Of a DNA stretch of 6,664 bases, positions 1 to 5,443 are shown piece by piece. The stretch spans positions 787-7,450 of the forward strand of contig DLSG01000104.1 in NCBI GenBank assembly GCA_002501285.1, given 5' to 3'. Each line of letters begins with the position of its first letter. The stretch's first letter is position 1. The notes under the pieces were generated by a model. That model was not told the origin of the DNA. It saw nothing but the letters and a program-made list of their open reading frames with translations, and did not search any database. A program made the translations under genes and the position numbers. The stretch is from Christensenella sp. UBA7868. GTDB taxonomy: Bacteria > Bacillota > Clostridia > Christensenellales > UBA1242.

Positions 1-1076
1 CTGTCTACTGTTCCTCTGTCTTTGCCTTTTCCTTCAGTTAATTGATAAATCAACTGATCATAGTTTGAAAAAATATTTTTGGTTAATTGCAATTCGTCTG
101 CTATTAGCGGCAAATTGCTCAAAAAATTCATCATCCTTTCTAAAGCAACTTTAGTATTATCTAATGAAGATAATAATTTACCTTTTGCAGGATTGCCCCA
201 TACACTTGCACACACCATTTGAGCTACTGTCTTACCATTTCCAGACTTACCCCATATATGGACTATAAAAGGGTTAATCTGTAATATACTTACTAATGAA
301 CTCGCAAAACTAGCTGCAATAACAAATCTTAATGTTTTACTATTTTTCCTTAATTCACGAACAAGCTTCTTCCATAAATCATAATCACCTTTAACAGTTA
401 CTGAATCGTATATATTTGAATAAGAAGTATCCCCATCGTAAATATATCTATCTGTATATGGCACAAAGTCTTCATCTACCCACCCTAAATGAGTTACTCC
501 TTCTGATAAAGAAAACTGGTTAATTTCTAGCATATCAGACAAATAATTTACTAAATCTTTAGAATTATTTGAGTTTACATCAATTCCTCTGTTCGCCAAT
601 TTAACTATCGCCGTATTACTAGCTATTATAGATTTTTCTACGATAACTTTTTTCCATTTTTCATCTTTTAAAAAAGCGAGTTTAACTTTTTCGGTATCGG
701 TATCTACATTTATCAATCTTTCTATTGGTAGTATTGGATGCGGGCAAGCAGAAATTTTTACATTTTCAAAATTGATGATTTTGTATTTATATACTCCACA
801 ATCGTCAACGATCCAGTCTCCGCACTTCAAGTTATCGATAGGAGGTCTAGTACAATTAACAGAATTGCTGCCATGTTGCTTCTTCATTTTTGTAAATTCA
901 TTTTGGTAAACTTTAAGCATTTTATTAAAGTTTCTTTTAATTTTGAGTTTTTCAGCTCTTTCTTCTAATTCTAATATTATCTTTGTTCTTTCAACTGCAT
1001 TTTCATTAAAAAACACCATTTCAAATGTGTCTTCAGATAGCAGTTCTTCTTTGTTTAGTTCCTTTATGTTTGCCAT
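1..1076 (-). CDS. DUF927-family phage replication ATPase/helicase, C-terminus cut by window edge
   Basis: An open frame of 358 codons starts at the ATG at 1076 and is still open at the left edge. An AAAGAGGTGG ribosome binding site about 8 nt upstream supports this start. The first 70 or so residues are charged and helical. Residues 75-235 form a variable domain, followed by a P-loop ATPase with Walker A GKSGNGKT (276-283) and a Walker B-like strand LPLIADELQ (322-330, D327/E328). The stretch YQLTEGKGKDRG (344-355) resembles the segment that follows Walker B in DUF927 proteins. These are found in phages and mobile elements and are thought to act as replicative helicases or helicase-primase partners; the exact activity is inferred. 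It overlaps the CHC2 gene by 13 bp, suggesting translational coupling in a replication operon. The rest of the ATPase domain lies beyond the left edge, so intactness cannot be judged. Confidence 0.85.
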   Translation of the reverse strand, partial: MANIKELNKEELLSEDTFEMVFFNENAVERTKIILELEERAEKLKIKRNFNKMLKVYQNEFTKMKKQHGSNSVNCTRPPIDNLKCGDWIVDDCGVYKYKIINFENVKISACPHPILPIERLINVDTDTEKVKLAFLKDEKWKKVIVEKSIIASNTAIVKLANRGIDVNSNNSKDLVNYLSDMLEINQFSLSEGVTHLGWVDEDFVPYTDRYIYDGDTSYSNIYDSVTVKGDYDLWKKLVRELRKNSKTLRFVIAASFASSLVSILQINPFIVHIWGKSGNGKTVAQMVCASVWGNPAKGKLLSSLDNTKVALERMMNFLSNLPLIADELQLTKNIFSNYDQLIYQLTEGKGKDRGTVD

Positions 1077-1597
1077 ATATTTGCCACCTCTTTATAAACC
1101 TCTGGCTCGTTCTCTAGTACTTCAAATAAATATTCAACTTTAACTTTTAATTTATATAGTTCTGATAAAACATCAAATGATTTAACAACTCGTATTGTGT
1201 TGTTAAGTTCTATATAAAAATCGCATAATTTACTGTATTCTGATTTCAAATATTCCTTTTCTTCATGTTTTTTCTTTTGCTCGTATTTATATTTTTCTAT
1301 TTCATACTTGTTTAAACTTTGATTTAGATTTACACCACAACCACATATATCGTTTATAATCTTTGCTGCTTCTATTGCATTTATTTTTAACAATTCTGAT
1401 ACAAGCGTTATTACATCGCCGCCTTTTCCACAACCAAAACATTTAAATATTTGCTTTGAATTACTAATACTAAAACTAGCTGTTTTTTCTTTGTGAAAAG
1501 GGCAGCACGCCTTGTTTGCACTATTTAAATTTATATTTAAATATCTAGCTACTTCAACTATGTCTGCCCTTTCTTTTATTAACTTAATTTTGTTCAT
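1064..1597 (-). CDS. CHC2 zinc-finger protein (primase zinc-binding domain only)
   Basis: This 177-residue protein opens like a DnaG zinc-binding domain: an N-terminal helix with RADIVEVARYL (10-20), then CPFHKEKTASF (32-42) and KCFGCGKGGD (52-61). The zinc ligands are C32, H35, C53 and C56, and the pattern fits the CHC2 family, which recognises template DNA during primer synthesis. Residues 95-177 are lysine- and glutamate-rich and probably helical. No TOPRIM or archaeo-eukaryotic primase catalytic domain is present, so this is a stand-alone zinc module that may work with the adjacent DUF927 ATPase; that partnership is inferred. The ATG is 3 nt after the DUF669 stop and no Shine-Dalgarno sequence is visible in front of it, so translation probably depends on ribosomes finishing DUF669. 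The start is supported by the match to the usual CHC2 N-terminus. Confidence 0.88.
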   Translation of the reverse strand: MNKIKLIKERADIVEVARYLNINLNSANKACCPFHKEKTASFSISNSKQIFKCFGCGKGGDVITLVSELLKINAIEAAKIINDICGCGVNLNQSLNKYEIEKYKYEQKKKHEEKEYLKSEYSKLCDFYIELNNTIRVVKSFDVLSELYKLKVKVEYLFEVLENEPEVYKEVANIWQT

Positions 1598-1600
1598 ATA

Positions 1601-2155
1601 TTAGAACGGAAGATCATTAACATCTTCTTCAGTTATAGTCCATGCATTATCTACTTTGGATGGCAAAAGTTTATCTGATGGGACTTCAAACTCTCCATTT
1701 TTAATTTTTTCCACGCTTCTAATAAATTGTAATTTAGTAGAAAATTTCAAACTTCCATCATTAGCTTCATATTGTTCTCTTCTAAATATTCCTCCAAACA
1801 ATAATCCTTTTAATTTTGTTTCGTCCCATTCCCACTTGAATTTGGGATTAGATGCTTCTAATGATGTTATTAGTCCCTTTAGATATCCAGCTGCCTTGTC
1901 TCCTTCTAACATTTGTCTGTATACACCATTGGTTGGCCATTTTTTATCGATTCTAGTATCATTATCAAACTTTCTTTTATAAAAATCTTTATGTTCTCCT
2001 TCAGCTATGTCAAATACAATTGATAACATTTTCTTTCCTGTAGAACTAGTTTTCTCTTTCGTATCTAATATTTTACATATATACCCTCCTGCCTCTAAAT
2101 TTTCATATTCTCCTGTTAAAATTTGTGCATCATCATATCCTTCTACTTTTTTCAT
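1601..2155 (-). CDS. DUF669-family phage protein, probable single-stranded-DNA-binding accessory protein
   Basis: The 184-residue protein has the DUF669 layout: an N-terminus with GEYENLEAGGYICKI (15-29), a beta-rich core including SIVFDIAEGEHKDFY (45-59), and FGGIFRREQY near 120-129. It ends in an acidic tail closing with EEDVNDLPF. The last residues resemble the DDDIPF tip by which SSB recruits partner proteins, so a single-stranded-DNA-binding role is plausible. This comes from family context and the tail and is not proven. DUF669 genes commonly sit beside recombinase and primase genes in phages of Gram-positive bacteria, as here. The ATG at 2155 has an AAGGAGG site about 10 nt upstream, lying inside the end of the sak4-like gene, whose stop is 2 nt before this ATG. 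The stop is 3 nt before the CHC2 start, so all three genes should share one transcript. Confidence 0.82.
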   Translation of the reverse strand: MKKVEGYDDAQILTGEYENLEAGGYICKILDTKEKTSSTGKKMLSIVFDIAEGEHKDFYKRKFDNDTRIDKKWPTNGVYRQMLEGDKAAGYLKGLITSLEASNPKFKWEWDETKLKGLLFGGIFRREQYEANDGSLKFSTKLQFIRSVEKIKNGEFEVPSDKLLPSKVDNAWTITEEDVNDLPF

Positions 2156-2157
2156 AA

Positions 2158-2788
2158 TTATTTATCCTCCTTATCAATCTTATCTAATTCATAATACTCT
2201 CTTATTTTTTCATCGACTAATTTTAAGTCGTTATCTATTTTTAACTCGAATAGTCCCATAGGACTCTTACATGTTGTATATCCATCACTTTGCGTTTCAA
2301 AATAATGCTCTTGTCCTTCTGTTTTGCAAAGTAGCACTATTGAAAATAATCCTTCTAATGTAAGCTGATTATCCAACATTTTGCCAGATGTCTTTGCTTT
2401 TATTTTACCTGTATCAGTTGTTTCTGTATGATGTAAAAAATATACTATTACATCATCTGGTGTATTTCTTATTATTTTATCTACCAATGTTCTGAAATTA
2501 AGAGCTACATCTGTAAATTTGTTATATCCAGTTTCTTTTGCTCTATCAAACATTTCAAAAGCCATCAGATACTGGCTATCATCTATTACATACTTCTTAA
2601 GTTTTGGTGAATTTAAGCTTTTTATTATATCTGCATAAGTTGCATTATTAACTTTTTTTAATTGCTTTTTAAATGGTAGTGGTTTCCCAGCGACATTAAA
2701 TATTCCTACTTCATCTGTATCAAAATTTCTTAGACTACAGCTTTTGCCACTACCCGATTCTCCTAAAATTAAAACTGGTATTCCGCAT
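2158..2788 (-). CDS. Sak4-like (AAA_24) phage recombination ATPase, out of frame with its start codon
   Basis: The intact body is about 208 residues, read from 2784 to 2158. Counting a missing initiator Met as residue 1, it has a hydrophobic first strand GIPVLILGESGSGKS (2-16, Walker A G9-S16), a Walker B strand YVIDDSQ (66-72), and VIVYFLHHTET, a typical RecA-fold strand with a sensor-like end. These features fit the AAA_24/Sak4 group of RecA-like single-strand annealing ATPases, which work with an SSB-like partner such as the DUF669 protein encoded next. The start is broken. AGGAGG at 2795-2800 sits 6 nt before an ATG at 2786-2788, but that frame stops after 12 codons at 2750-2752, and the ATPase frame lies one base over. 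The ATPase frame is closed upstream by TAA at 2803-2805 and contains no ATG, GTG or TTG before Met75 (2565), which is downstream of both Walker motifs. An indel just after the ATG, real or artefactual, is the simplest explanation. Confidence 0.75.
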
Positions 2789-2800
2789 TTTTTACCTCCT
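2786..2800 (-). promoter_or_regulatory. Strong ribosome binding site and orphaned ATG of the sak4-like gene
   Basis: AGGAGG (2795-2800) is followed by a 6-nt spacer and an ATG (2786-2788), an ideal initiation site. The AG of the recN'-gp157 TAG stop (2799-2801) forms the first two bases of this AGGAGG. The site marks where the sak4-like protein should begin, yet the ATG opens a 12-codon frame one base out of register with the ATPase. Confidence 0.8.
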
Positions 2801-3746
2801 ATTTAATTCTTAAATTAGTGCCTCGTGGCATTAACTTAGCAAATTCTAAATATTCTCCATCTTCTAACGCAATTCGCACTTCTTCTTTATTTAATTCTGG
2901 TTTTATAAATCTTTTTTCTATTTTTTCAAAATCTATTTTTTCTTTGTATTCGATAGGCTGTTTTCCACCATTTGCACATATATTAAAGCTAAACAGAGCA
3001 GTTTTAAATTTAGTTTTATTCGTTTCTTCCATTGCTGTTTTTAAGTTTTGTTTTAGCAAGTCTGATTTATTCTCTAGCATTTTTCTTCTTTTTGCTAGTC
3101 TGTCCTCTTCTTCTTTTATGCTTGCTATATCTGAATTTAAATTTTGAATTAACTTTGCATAATTGTCTGCTTTTTCTTCTATTTCTTCATCAATCAAACA
3201 TAATAATATTTGTAATTGTGAATCGTCTAATTCTTCTTCATATAAATATTCTGCTATTTTTTTATAATTTTCTTTTAACGCATTAAAATCAAAATCTATA
3301 AATTTATCTATTAATAAAAGTTGATTTTGTCTGTCTAATATTTGATTATTATCGTTTTGTCCATGAACATCTACAAGCAATTTTCCCAGAGTTTTAATAT
3401 AAGCAAGAGGCACACTTTCACCATTCAACTTAACTTCATTTTTTCCGTCTTGTGAAACTTTTCTTGAAATTATAATACAATTATCAAACTCTAAATCATT
3501 TTCTAAAAAAAACTGCTCAACTTTTTTGTTGTCATAAATATTAAAAGTGGCTTCTACTTTTAAAAATTCTTCTCCGCTTTTAATTAAAGTTTTGTCAGCT
3601 TTATGCCCCAAAATCAAGCCAATAGCATCTAAAAGTACGCTTTTGCCCGCACCAGTTTCACCACTTATGATATTTAATTTTTCATCAAATTCAATAGTTG
3701 CTTCTTTTGTTAACGCAACATTTTTTATCTTTAAAGTTTTTAACAT
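2799..3746 (-). CDS. recN': Chimeric ORF: RecN N-terminal fragment fused in frame to phage Gp157
   Basis: The frame encodes 315 residues of two origins. Residues 1 to about 157 are the N-terminal ATPase lobe of the DNA-repair protein RecN (SMC-like, acting on double-strand breaks): MLKTLKIKNVAL, Walker A GETGAGKS (29-36), VKLNGESVPL (105-114) and LLVDVHGQNDNNQ (123-135). RecN is normally about 550-570 residues. The long coiled coil and the C-terminal signature and Walker B motifs are absent, so no ATPase site can form. From about residue 158, ENYKKIAEYL, DEEIEEKADNYAKLI (186-200), a coiled coil with EEEDRLAKRRKMLENK (212-227), KFKTALFSF (246-254) and the ending RGTNLRIK match siphovirus Gp157 proteins. 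That part is nearly complete, lacking only a handful of N-terminal residues. Gp157 commonly precedes sak4 and DUF669 genes in phages. The start is fixed by the RecN N-terminus; no Shine-Dalgarno sequence precedes it. Prophage insertion, illegitimate recombination or misassembly could explain the fusion. Confidence 0.85.
   Translation of the reverse strand: MLKTLKIKNVALTKEATIEFDEKLNIISGETGAGKSVLLDAIGLILGHKADKTLIKSGEEFLKVEATFNIYDNKKVEQFFLENDLEFDNCIIISRKVSQDGKNEVKLNGESVPLAYIKTLGKLLVDVHGQNDNNQILDRQNQLLLIDKFIDFDFNALKENYKKIAEYLYEEELDDSQLQILLCLIDEEIEEKADNYAKLIQNLNSDIASIKEEEDRLAKRRKMLENKSDLLKQNLKTAMEETNKTKFKTALFSFNICANGGKQPIEYKEKIDFEKIEKRFIKPELNKEEVRIALEDGEYLEFAKLMPRGTNLRIK
3245..3278 (-). other. Host/phage junction inside recN (possible attachment or crossover site)
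   Basis: Codons 157-167 of the fused frame (LKENYKKIAEY) fit both sides. RecN proteins usually have a charged helix after the LLID segment, and Gp157 proteins begin with a short segment ending in a similar EXYKKI motif. The DNA is almost pure A/T on the minus strand (TTAAAAGAAAATTATAAAAA, continuing). The exact crossover cannot be placed without an uninterrupted recN and a free gp157 for comparison. The overlap could be a site-specific core, microhomology used in illegitimate recombination, or a short repeat that misled an assembler. Confidence 0.5.
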
Positions 3747-3753
3747 CGTTTAT

Positions 3754-3782
3754 ATTATATCTATTTTTAAAAATAAAATCAA
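3754..3782 (-). promoter_or_regulatory. recN promoter (TTGATT-17-TATAAT), predicted leaderless transcript
   Basis: On the minus strand TTGATT (3777-3782) is followed by exactly 17 bp and a perfect TATAAT (3754-3759). Only 7 nt (ATAAACG) separate the -10 box from the recN ATG, so transcription should begin at the ATG or within a base or two of it. This agrees with the lack of a Shine-Dalgarno sequence. No LexA/DinR-type palindrome was found nearby. No other promoter was noticed before the phage genes, so this one may drive the whole module. Confidence 0.7.
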
Positions 3783-3892
3783 CAAAAACAACATTTATCA
3801 ACTTTTTTATTGGTTCAAAATTTACAAACTCTTATTTATAATTTTTTAATTAATATATTTATATTTTATCATTCAAAGCTTCTAATTAAACT

Positions 3893-3918
3893 AAAAAAAT
3901 CAGCAAAAGCCGATTTTT
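3893..3918 (-). terminator. Intrinsic terminator after the Nudix gene
   Basis: The minus strand forms AAAAATCGGC / GCTGATTTTT, a 10-bp stem with one G-U pair and a TTTT loop, followed by two more Ts to give a run of seven. It lies about 90 bp past the Nudix stop and ends transcription before the recN promoter. On the plus strand the G-U becomes an A-C mismatch, so the hairpin works best leftward. Confidence 0.75.
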
Positions 3919-4011
3919 ATTTATTTGGTTATTTATTTGTTTATTTGTTTGATGACTTATTTTTTTAGTTCATTCCATTAATTTGTTAAATTTTTTTAGT
4001 TAAATTAAATT
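3919..4011. repeat. T-rich low-complexity spacer with TTATTTG repeats
   Basis: TTATTTG occurs at 3921, 3933 and 3941 within an irregular T-rich tract, followed by AT-only sequence up to the Nudix stop. Unit spacing is uneven (12 and 8 nt). No gene or clear regulatory site was seen. It would form the 3' untranslated part of the Nudix mRNA. Confidence 0.4.
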
Positions 4012-4488
4012 TTATTTTATAAATTTATCAAATTGAATAGCACTTGATTTTCTAAAATTATCAGATTTGATTAAATCGTTAATTTCCTTTTTAGTAAGCC
4101 AAAAAACCGCTTTTACTTCTTCTTTTTGAAGAGTAAAGTTATAGCCTAATAATTTGTCATCTTCAATTAAAAAAACTTCCATAACAGCATTTGTTCGAGG
4201 AACGGTTCCAAGAAATTTAAGGTCTTTTGCACTAGCATCTAAATTCAACTCTTCTTTAAGTTCTATTATTGCCTGCTCCCTAGTTGTTTTTCCCGATTGC
4301 ACATGACCACCAGTTACAGCAAACTCACCACCTTTTTCAGCAGAACATTCTTGAATTAAATATTTATCCCCACTTTTAAGCCAAATTGTTGTAAGTTTAA
4401 TATATTCATCTTCTTTTAAATTTTTATCGCCTCGAACAATTGTTCTAACCTTTTCTCCGTCTTTGTTAAAAACATCTAATAATTCCAT
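4012..4488 (-). CDS. Nudix hydrolase family protein with altered Nudix box
   Basis: The 158-residue protein has the length and layout of small Nudix hydrolases. Its N-terminus MELLDVFNKDGEKV resembles the IDI/YfcD-like subgroup, and a strand DKYLIQECS (41-49) precedes the Nudix helix. The box spans G61-L83. Against GX5EX7REUXEEXGU it keeps G61, E76, E79 and E80, the main metal-binding glutamates, but has K67 for the first Glu, I75 for Arg and N82 for Gly. Nudix enzymes cleave nucleoside diphosphates linked to another moiety; the substrate here cannot be told, and altered residues may mean modified or lost activity. AAAGGAGA lies about 6 nt before the ATG. The gene sits between two terminators and is probably transcribed alone. 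A TTGCAA (about 4532-4537) and TATATT-like sequence upstream have a 20-bp spacer, so its promoter is unclear. Confidence 0.85.
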   Translation of the reverse strand: MELLDVFNKDGEKVRTIVRGDKNLKEDEYIKLTTIWLKSGDKYLIQECSAEKGGEFAVTGGHVQSGKTTREQAIIELKEELNLDASAKDLKFLGTVPRTNAVMEVFLIEDDKLLGYNFTLQKEEVKAVFWLTKKEINDLIKSDNFRKSSAIQFDKFIK

Positions 4489-4550
4489 AAAATCTCCTTT
4501 AATAATAATATATGTTTTTTAATTTAAAACTTTTGCAAATTTTATTAACA

Positions 4551-4581
4551 AAAAGGGAAAAATTTTTAATTTCTCCCTTTT
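4551..4581 (-). terminator. Intrinsic terminator after the 223-residue hypothetical gene
   Basis: AAAAGGGA (4551-4558) pairs with TCCCTTTT (4574-4581). The stem extends inward through A/T pairs after one mismatch around a small loop. Read leftward, the 3' arm ends in a run of Ts. The stem begins 6 nt after the stop codon at 4587. Its symmetry could allow some function in both directions. Confidence 0.75.
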
Positions 4582-4586
4582 AGTTT

Positions 4587-5258
4587 TTATCTTGTTAATT
4601 CATCAGCATCAGTTTTCTTTTTGCTTGCTTCTTTTTCTTGTTTTAATTCTTCTAATTTAAGTTTTGTTTCCATTGCTTTATCAATGTTAAAGTTTTCTGT
4701 CCAAGATCTGTATTCCTCAACCATACCTTTCTTTGCTGCTTTTTTACTTTTTGGACTAACTAAAACCAAAGTTAAGCATTCTTCTTCTGGAACTCCATCA
4801 ATACCATAAGTGAAATTTAAACCATATTTGATTAATGTTCTTTGAGCAAAATATACGAAAGTTGTATTTAAAATATCATAAACATCGTTTCTATCTTTAA
4901 TTGCATCATTATTTGATTTTGTAGCATATTCAAGTTCGTATTTCATTGGGCAAATTTCTTTTAATCTTTCAACTAATTCTTCGCCTTTTAATTTTTCACC
5001 ATTTAACGCTTTAATTGTTTTTGTAACTGAATTGTAATAAAGATATGCAATAAAATTTTCAATTTCCTCTGCATTTACATTTTTAGGGATATAAAAACTG
5101 TGAGATGTGCAAGTGCTCATTGCACGTTTAGCGTGTTTTTCAATAGCTCTTAAAAGTTTATTTTTCCATTCTCCCATCTCTGTTGAATAAAAAAATGCAC
5201 GATTAACAACTCTAAAATATTTTTTTTGTTCAAAACGATTTCTTTCTTTTTCTTCCAT
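4587..5258 (-). CDS. Uncharacterised 223-residue protein, single-gene unit
   Basis: I do not recognise this protein. It has no signal peptide and no convincing membrane segment, so it is probably cytoplasmic. The first 50 residues are basic and aromatic (KKYFRVVNRAFFYS, 12-25). The middle mixes helices and strands, with FIAYLYYNSVTKTIKALNGEKL (69-90) broken by charged turns and TLIKYGLNFTYGIDG around 141-155. A possible strand LTLVLVSP (162-169) follows. Residues 190-223 are almost entirely Lys, Glu, Leu and Ala, probably a helix or disordered tail. Cysteines at 50, 104 and 161 do not form a recognisable metal motif. AAAGGAGA lies about 6-7 nt before the ATG. A perfect consensus promoter precedes the gene and a terminator follows, so it should be a strongly expressed monocistronic gene. 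Coding quality is good, but no function can be assigned. Confidence 0.85.
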   Translation of the reverse strand: MEEKERNRFEQKKYFRVVNRAFFYSTEMGEWKNKLLRAIEKHAKRAMSTCTSHSFYIPKNVNAEEIENFIAYLYYNSVTKTIKALNGEKLKGEELVERLKEICPMKYELEYATKSNNDAIKDRNDVYDILNTTFVYFAQRTLIKYGLNFTYGIDGVPEEECLTLVLVSPKSKKAAKKGMVEEYRSWTENFNIDKAMETKLKLEELKQEKEASKKKTDADELTR

Positions 5259-5282
5259 ATTTATCTCCTTTTAATTAAAAAT

Positions 5283-5311
5283 ATTATAATATAAAAAATA
5301 TTCCCTGTCAA
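5283..5311 (-). promoter_or_regulatory. Perfect consensus SigA promoter (TTGACA-17-TATAAT)
   Basis: On the minus strand TTGACA (5306-5311) and TATAAT (5283-5288) are both exact consensus with a 17-bp spacer. The predicted start of transcription is near 5276, giving a leader of about 18 nt that contains the AAAGGAGA site of the hypothetical gene. Confidence 0.88.
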
Positions 5312-5371
5312 TACTAAATTTTAATAATTTCACTCTTTATTTTAGTAAATTATATGTTTAAAACTTAATTT

Positions 5372-5391
5372 TTTAAAAAGTGATTTTTAAA
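5372..5391. repeat. Perfect A/T hairpin with GTGA tetraloop between genes
   Basis: TTTAAAAA (5372-5379) and TTTTTAAA (5384-5391) are perfect complements around GTGA, a GNRA-type loop if read rightward. The stem is all A/T and weak, and no clean T-run follows on the minus strand, so terminator function after the M20 gene is doubtful. The remainder of 5312-5441 holds nothing I can identify. Confidence 0.35.
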
Positions 5392-5424
5392 CAAATTTAT
5401 AGTTAAATTTAATTAAAAACATTA

Positions 5425-5443
5425 GATTTTGGCCTATAAAATC
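5425..5443 (-). terminator. Weak candidate terminator overlapping the M20 stop
   Basis: GATTTT / AAAATC forms a 6-bp stem around a 7-nt loop and includes part of the TGA stop. Five Ts follow about 4 nt later on the minus strand (TAATGTTTTTAATT). With one G-C pair it is thermodynamically poor. It is listed because no better terminator is seen before the next promoter. Confidence 0.3.

Larger units (their letters stand above)
1..3278. mobile_element. Prophage or phage-remnant replication module, right boundary in recN
   Basis: Five consecutive minus-strand genes (gp157, sak4-like, DUF669, CHC2, DUF927) have phage replication/recombination affinities, with gaps or overlaps of 2-13 bp. To the right of the junction the genes are ordinary chromosomal ones with individual promoters and terminators. 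No integrase, repressor, structural or lysis gene is visible, and the left end lies outside the window, so element type, size and activity are unknown. Confidence 0.7.

Noticed and set aside
738..1143. Plus-strand open frames opposite the DUF927 and CHC2 genes, and similar ones at 1656-1982, 2007-2261, 2818-3286, 3547-3849 and 4621-4809
   Set aside because: They are antisense to well-supported genes, lack ribosome binding sites in context, and encode low-complexity Phe/Ser/Leu-rich sequence typical of the reverse of Lys/Glu-rich genes.
2750..2788. A prfB-like programmed +1 frameshift in sak4 (internal AGGAGA, GGG codon, then TAG)
   Set aside because: The arrangement is suggestive and a GGG-to-GGT slip would enter the ATPase frame. 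However, the product would replace the conserved strand GIPVLILGE with an unrelated MRNTSFNFRRI and lose the first Walker A glycine. Those codons are clearly maintained in the ATPase frame, so an indel near the ATG is simpler.
2799..3746. Annotating the whole ORF simply as RecN or as a truncated RecN
   Set aside because: The C-terminal half matches Gp157 through to its normal ending and shows no RecN signature, so a simple truncation does not account for it.
3747..3850. LexA/DinR box upstream of recN
   Set aside because: Only an isolated GAAC half-site (in the reverse of GGTTC near 3812-3816) is present, without the facing GTTC at the required spacing.
3921..3947. TTATTTG repeats as a CRISPR-like or regulatory iteron array
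   Set aside because: Units are only 7 nt, unevenly spaced and embedded in T-rich low-complexity DNA, with no spacers and no cas or rep genes.
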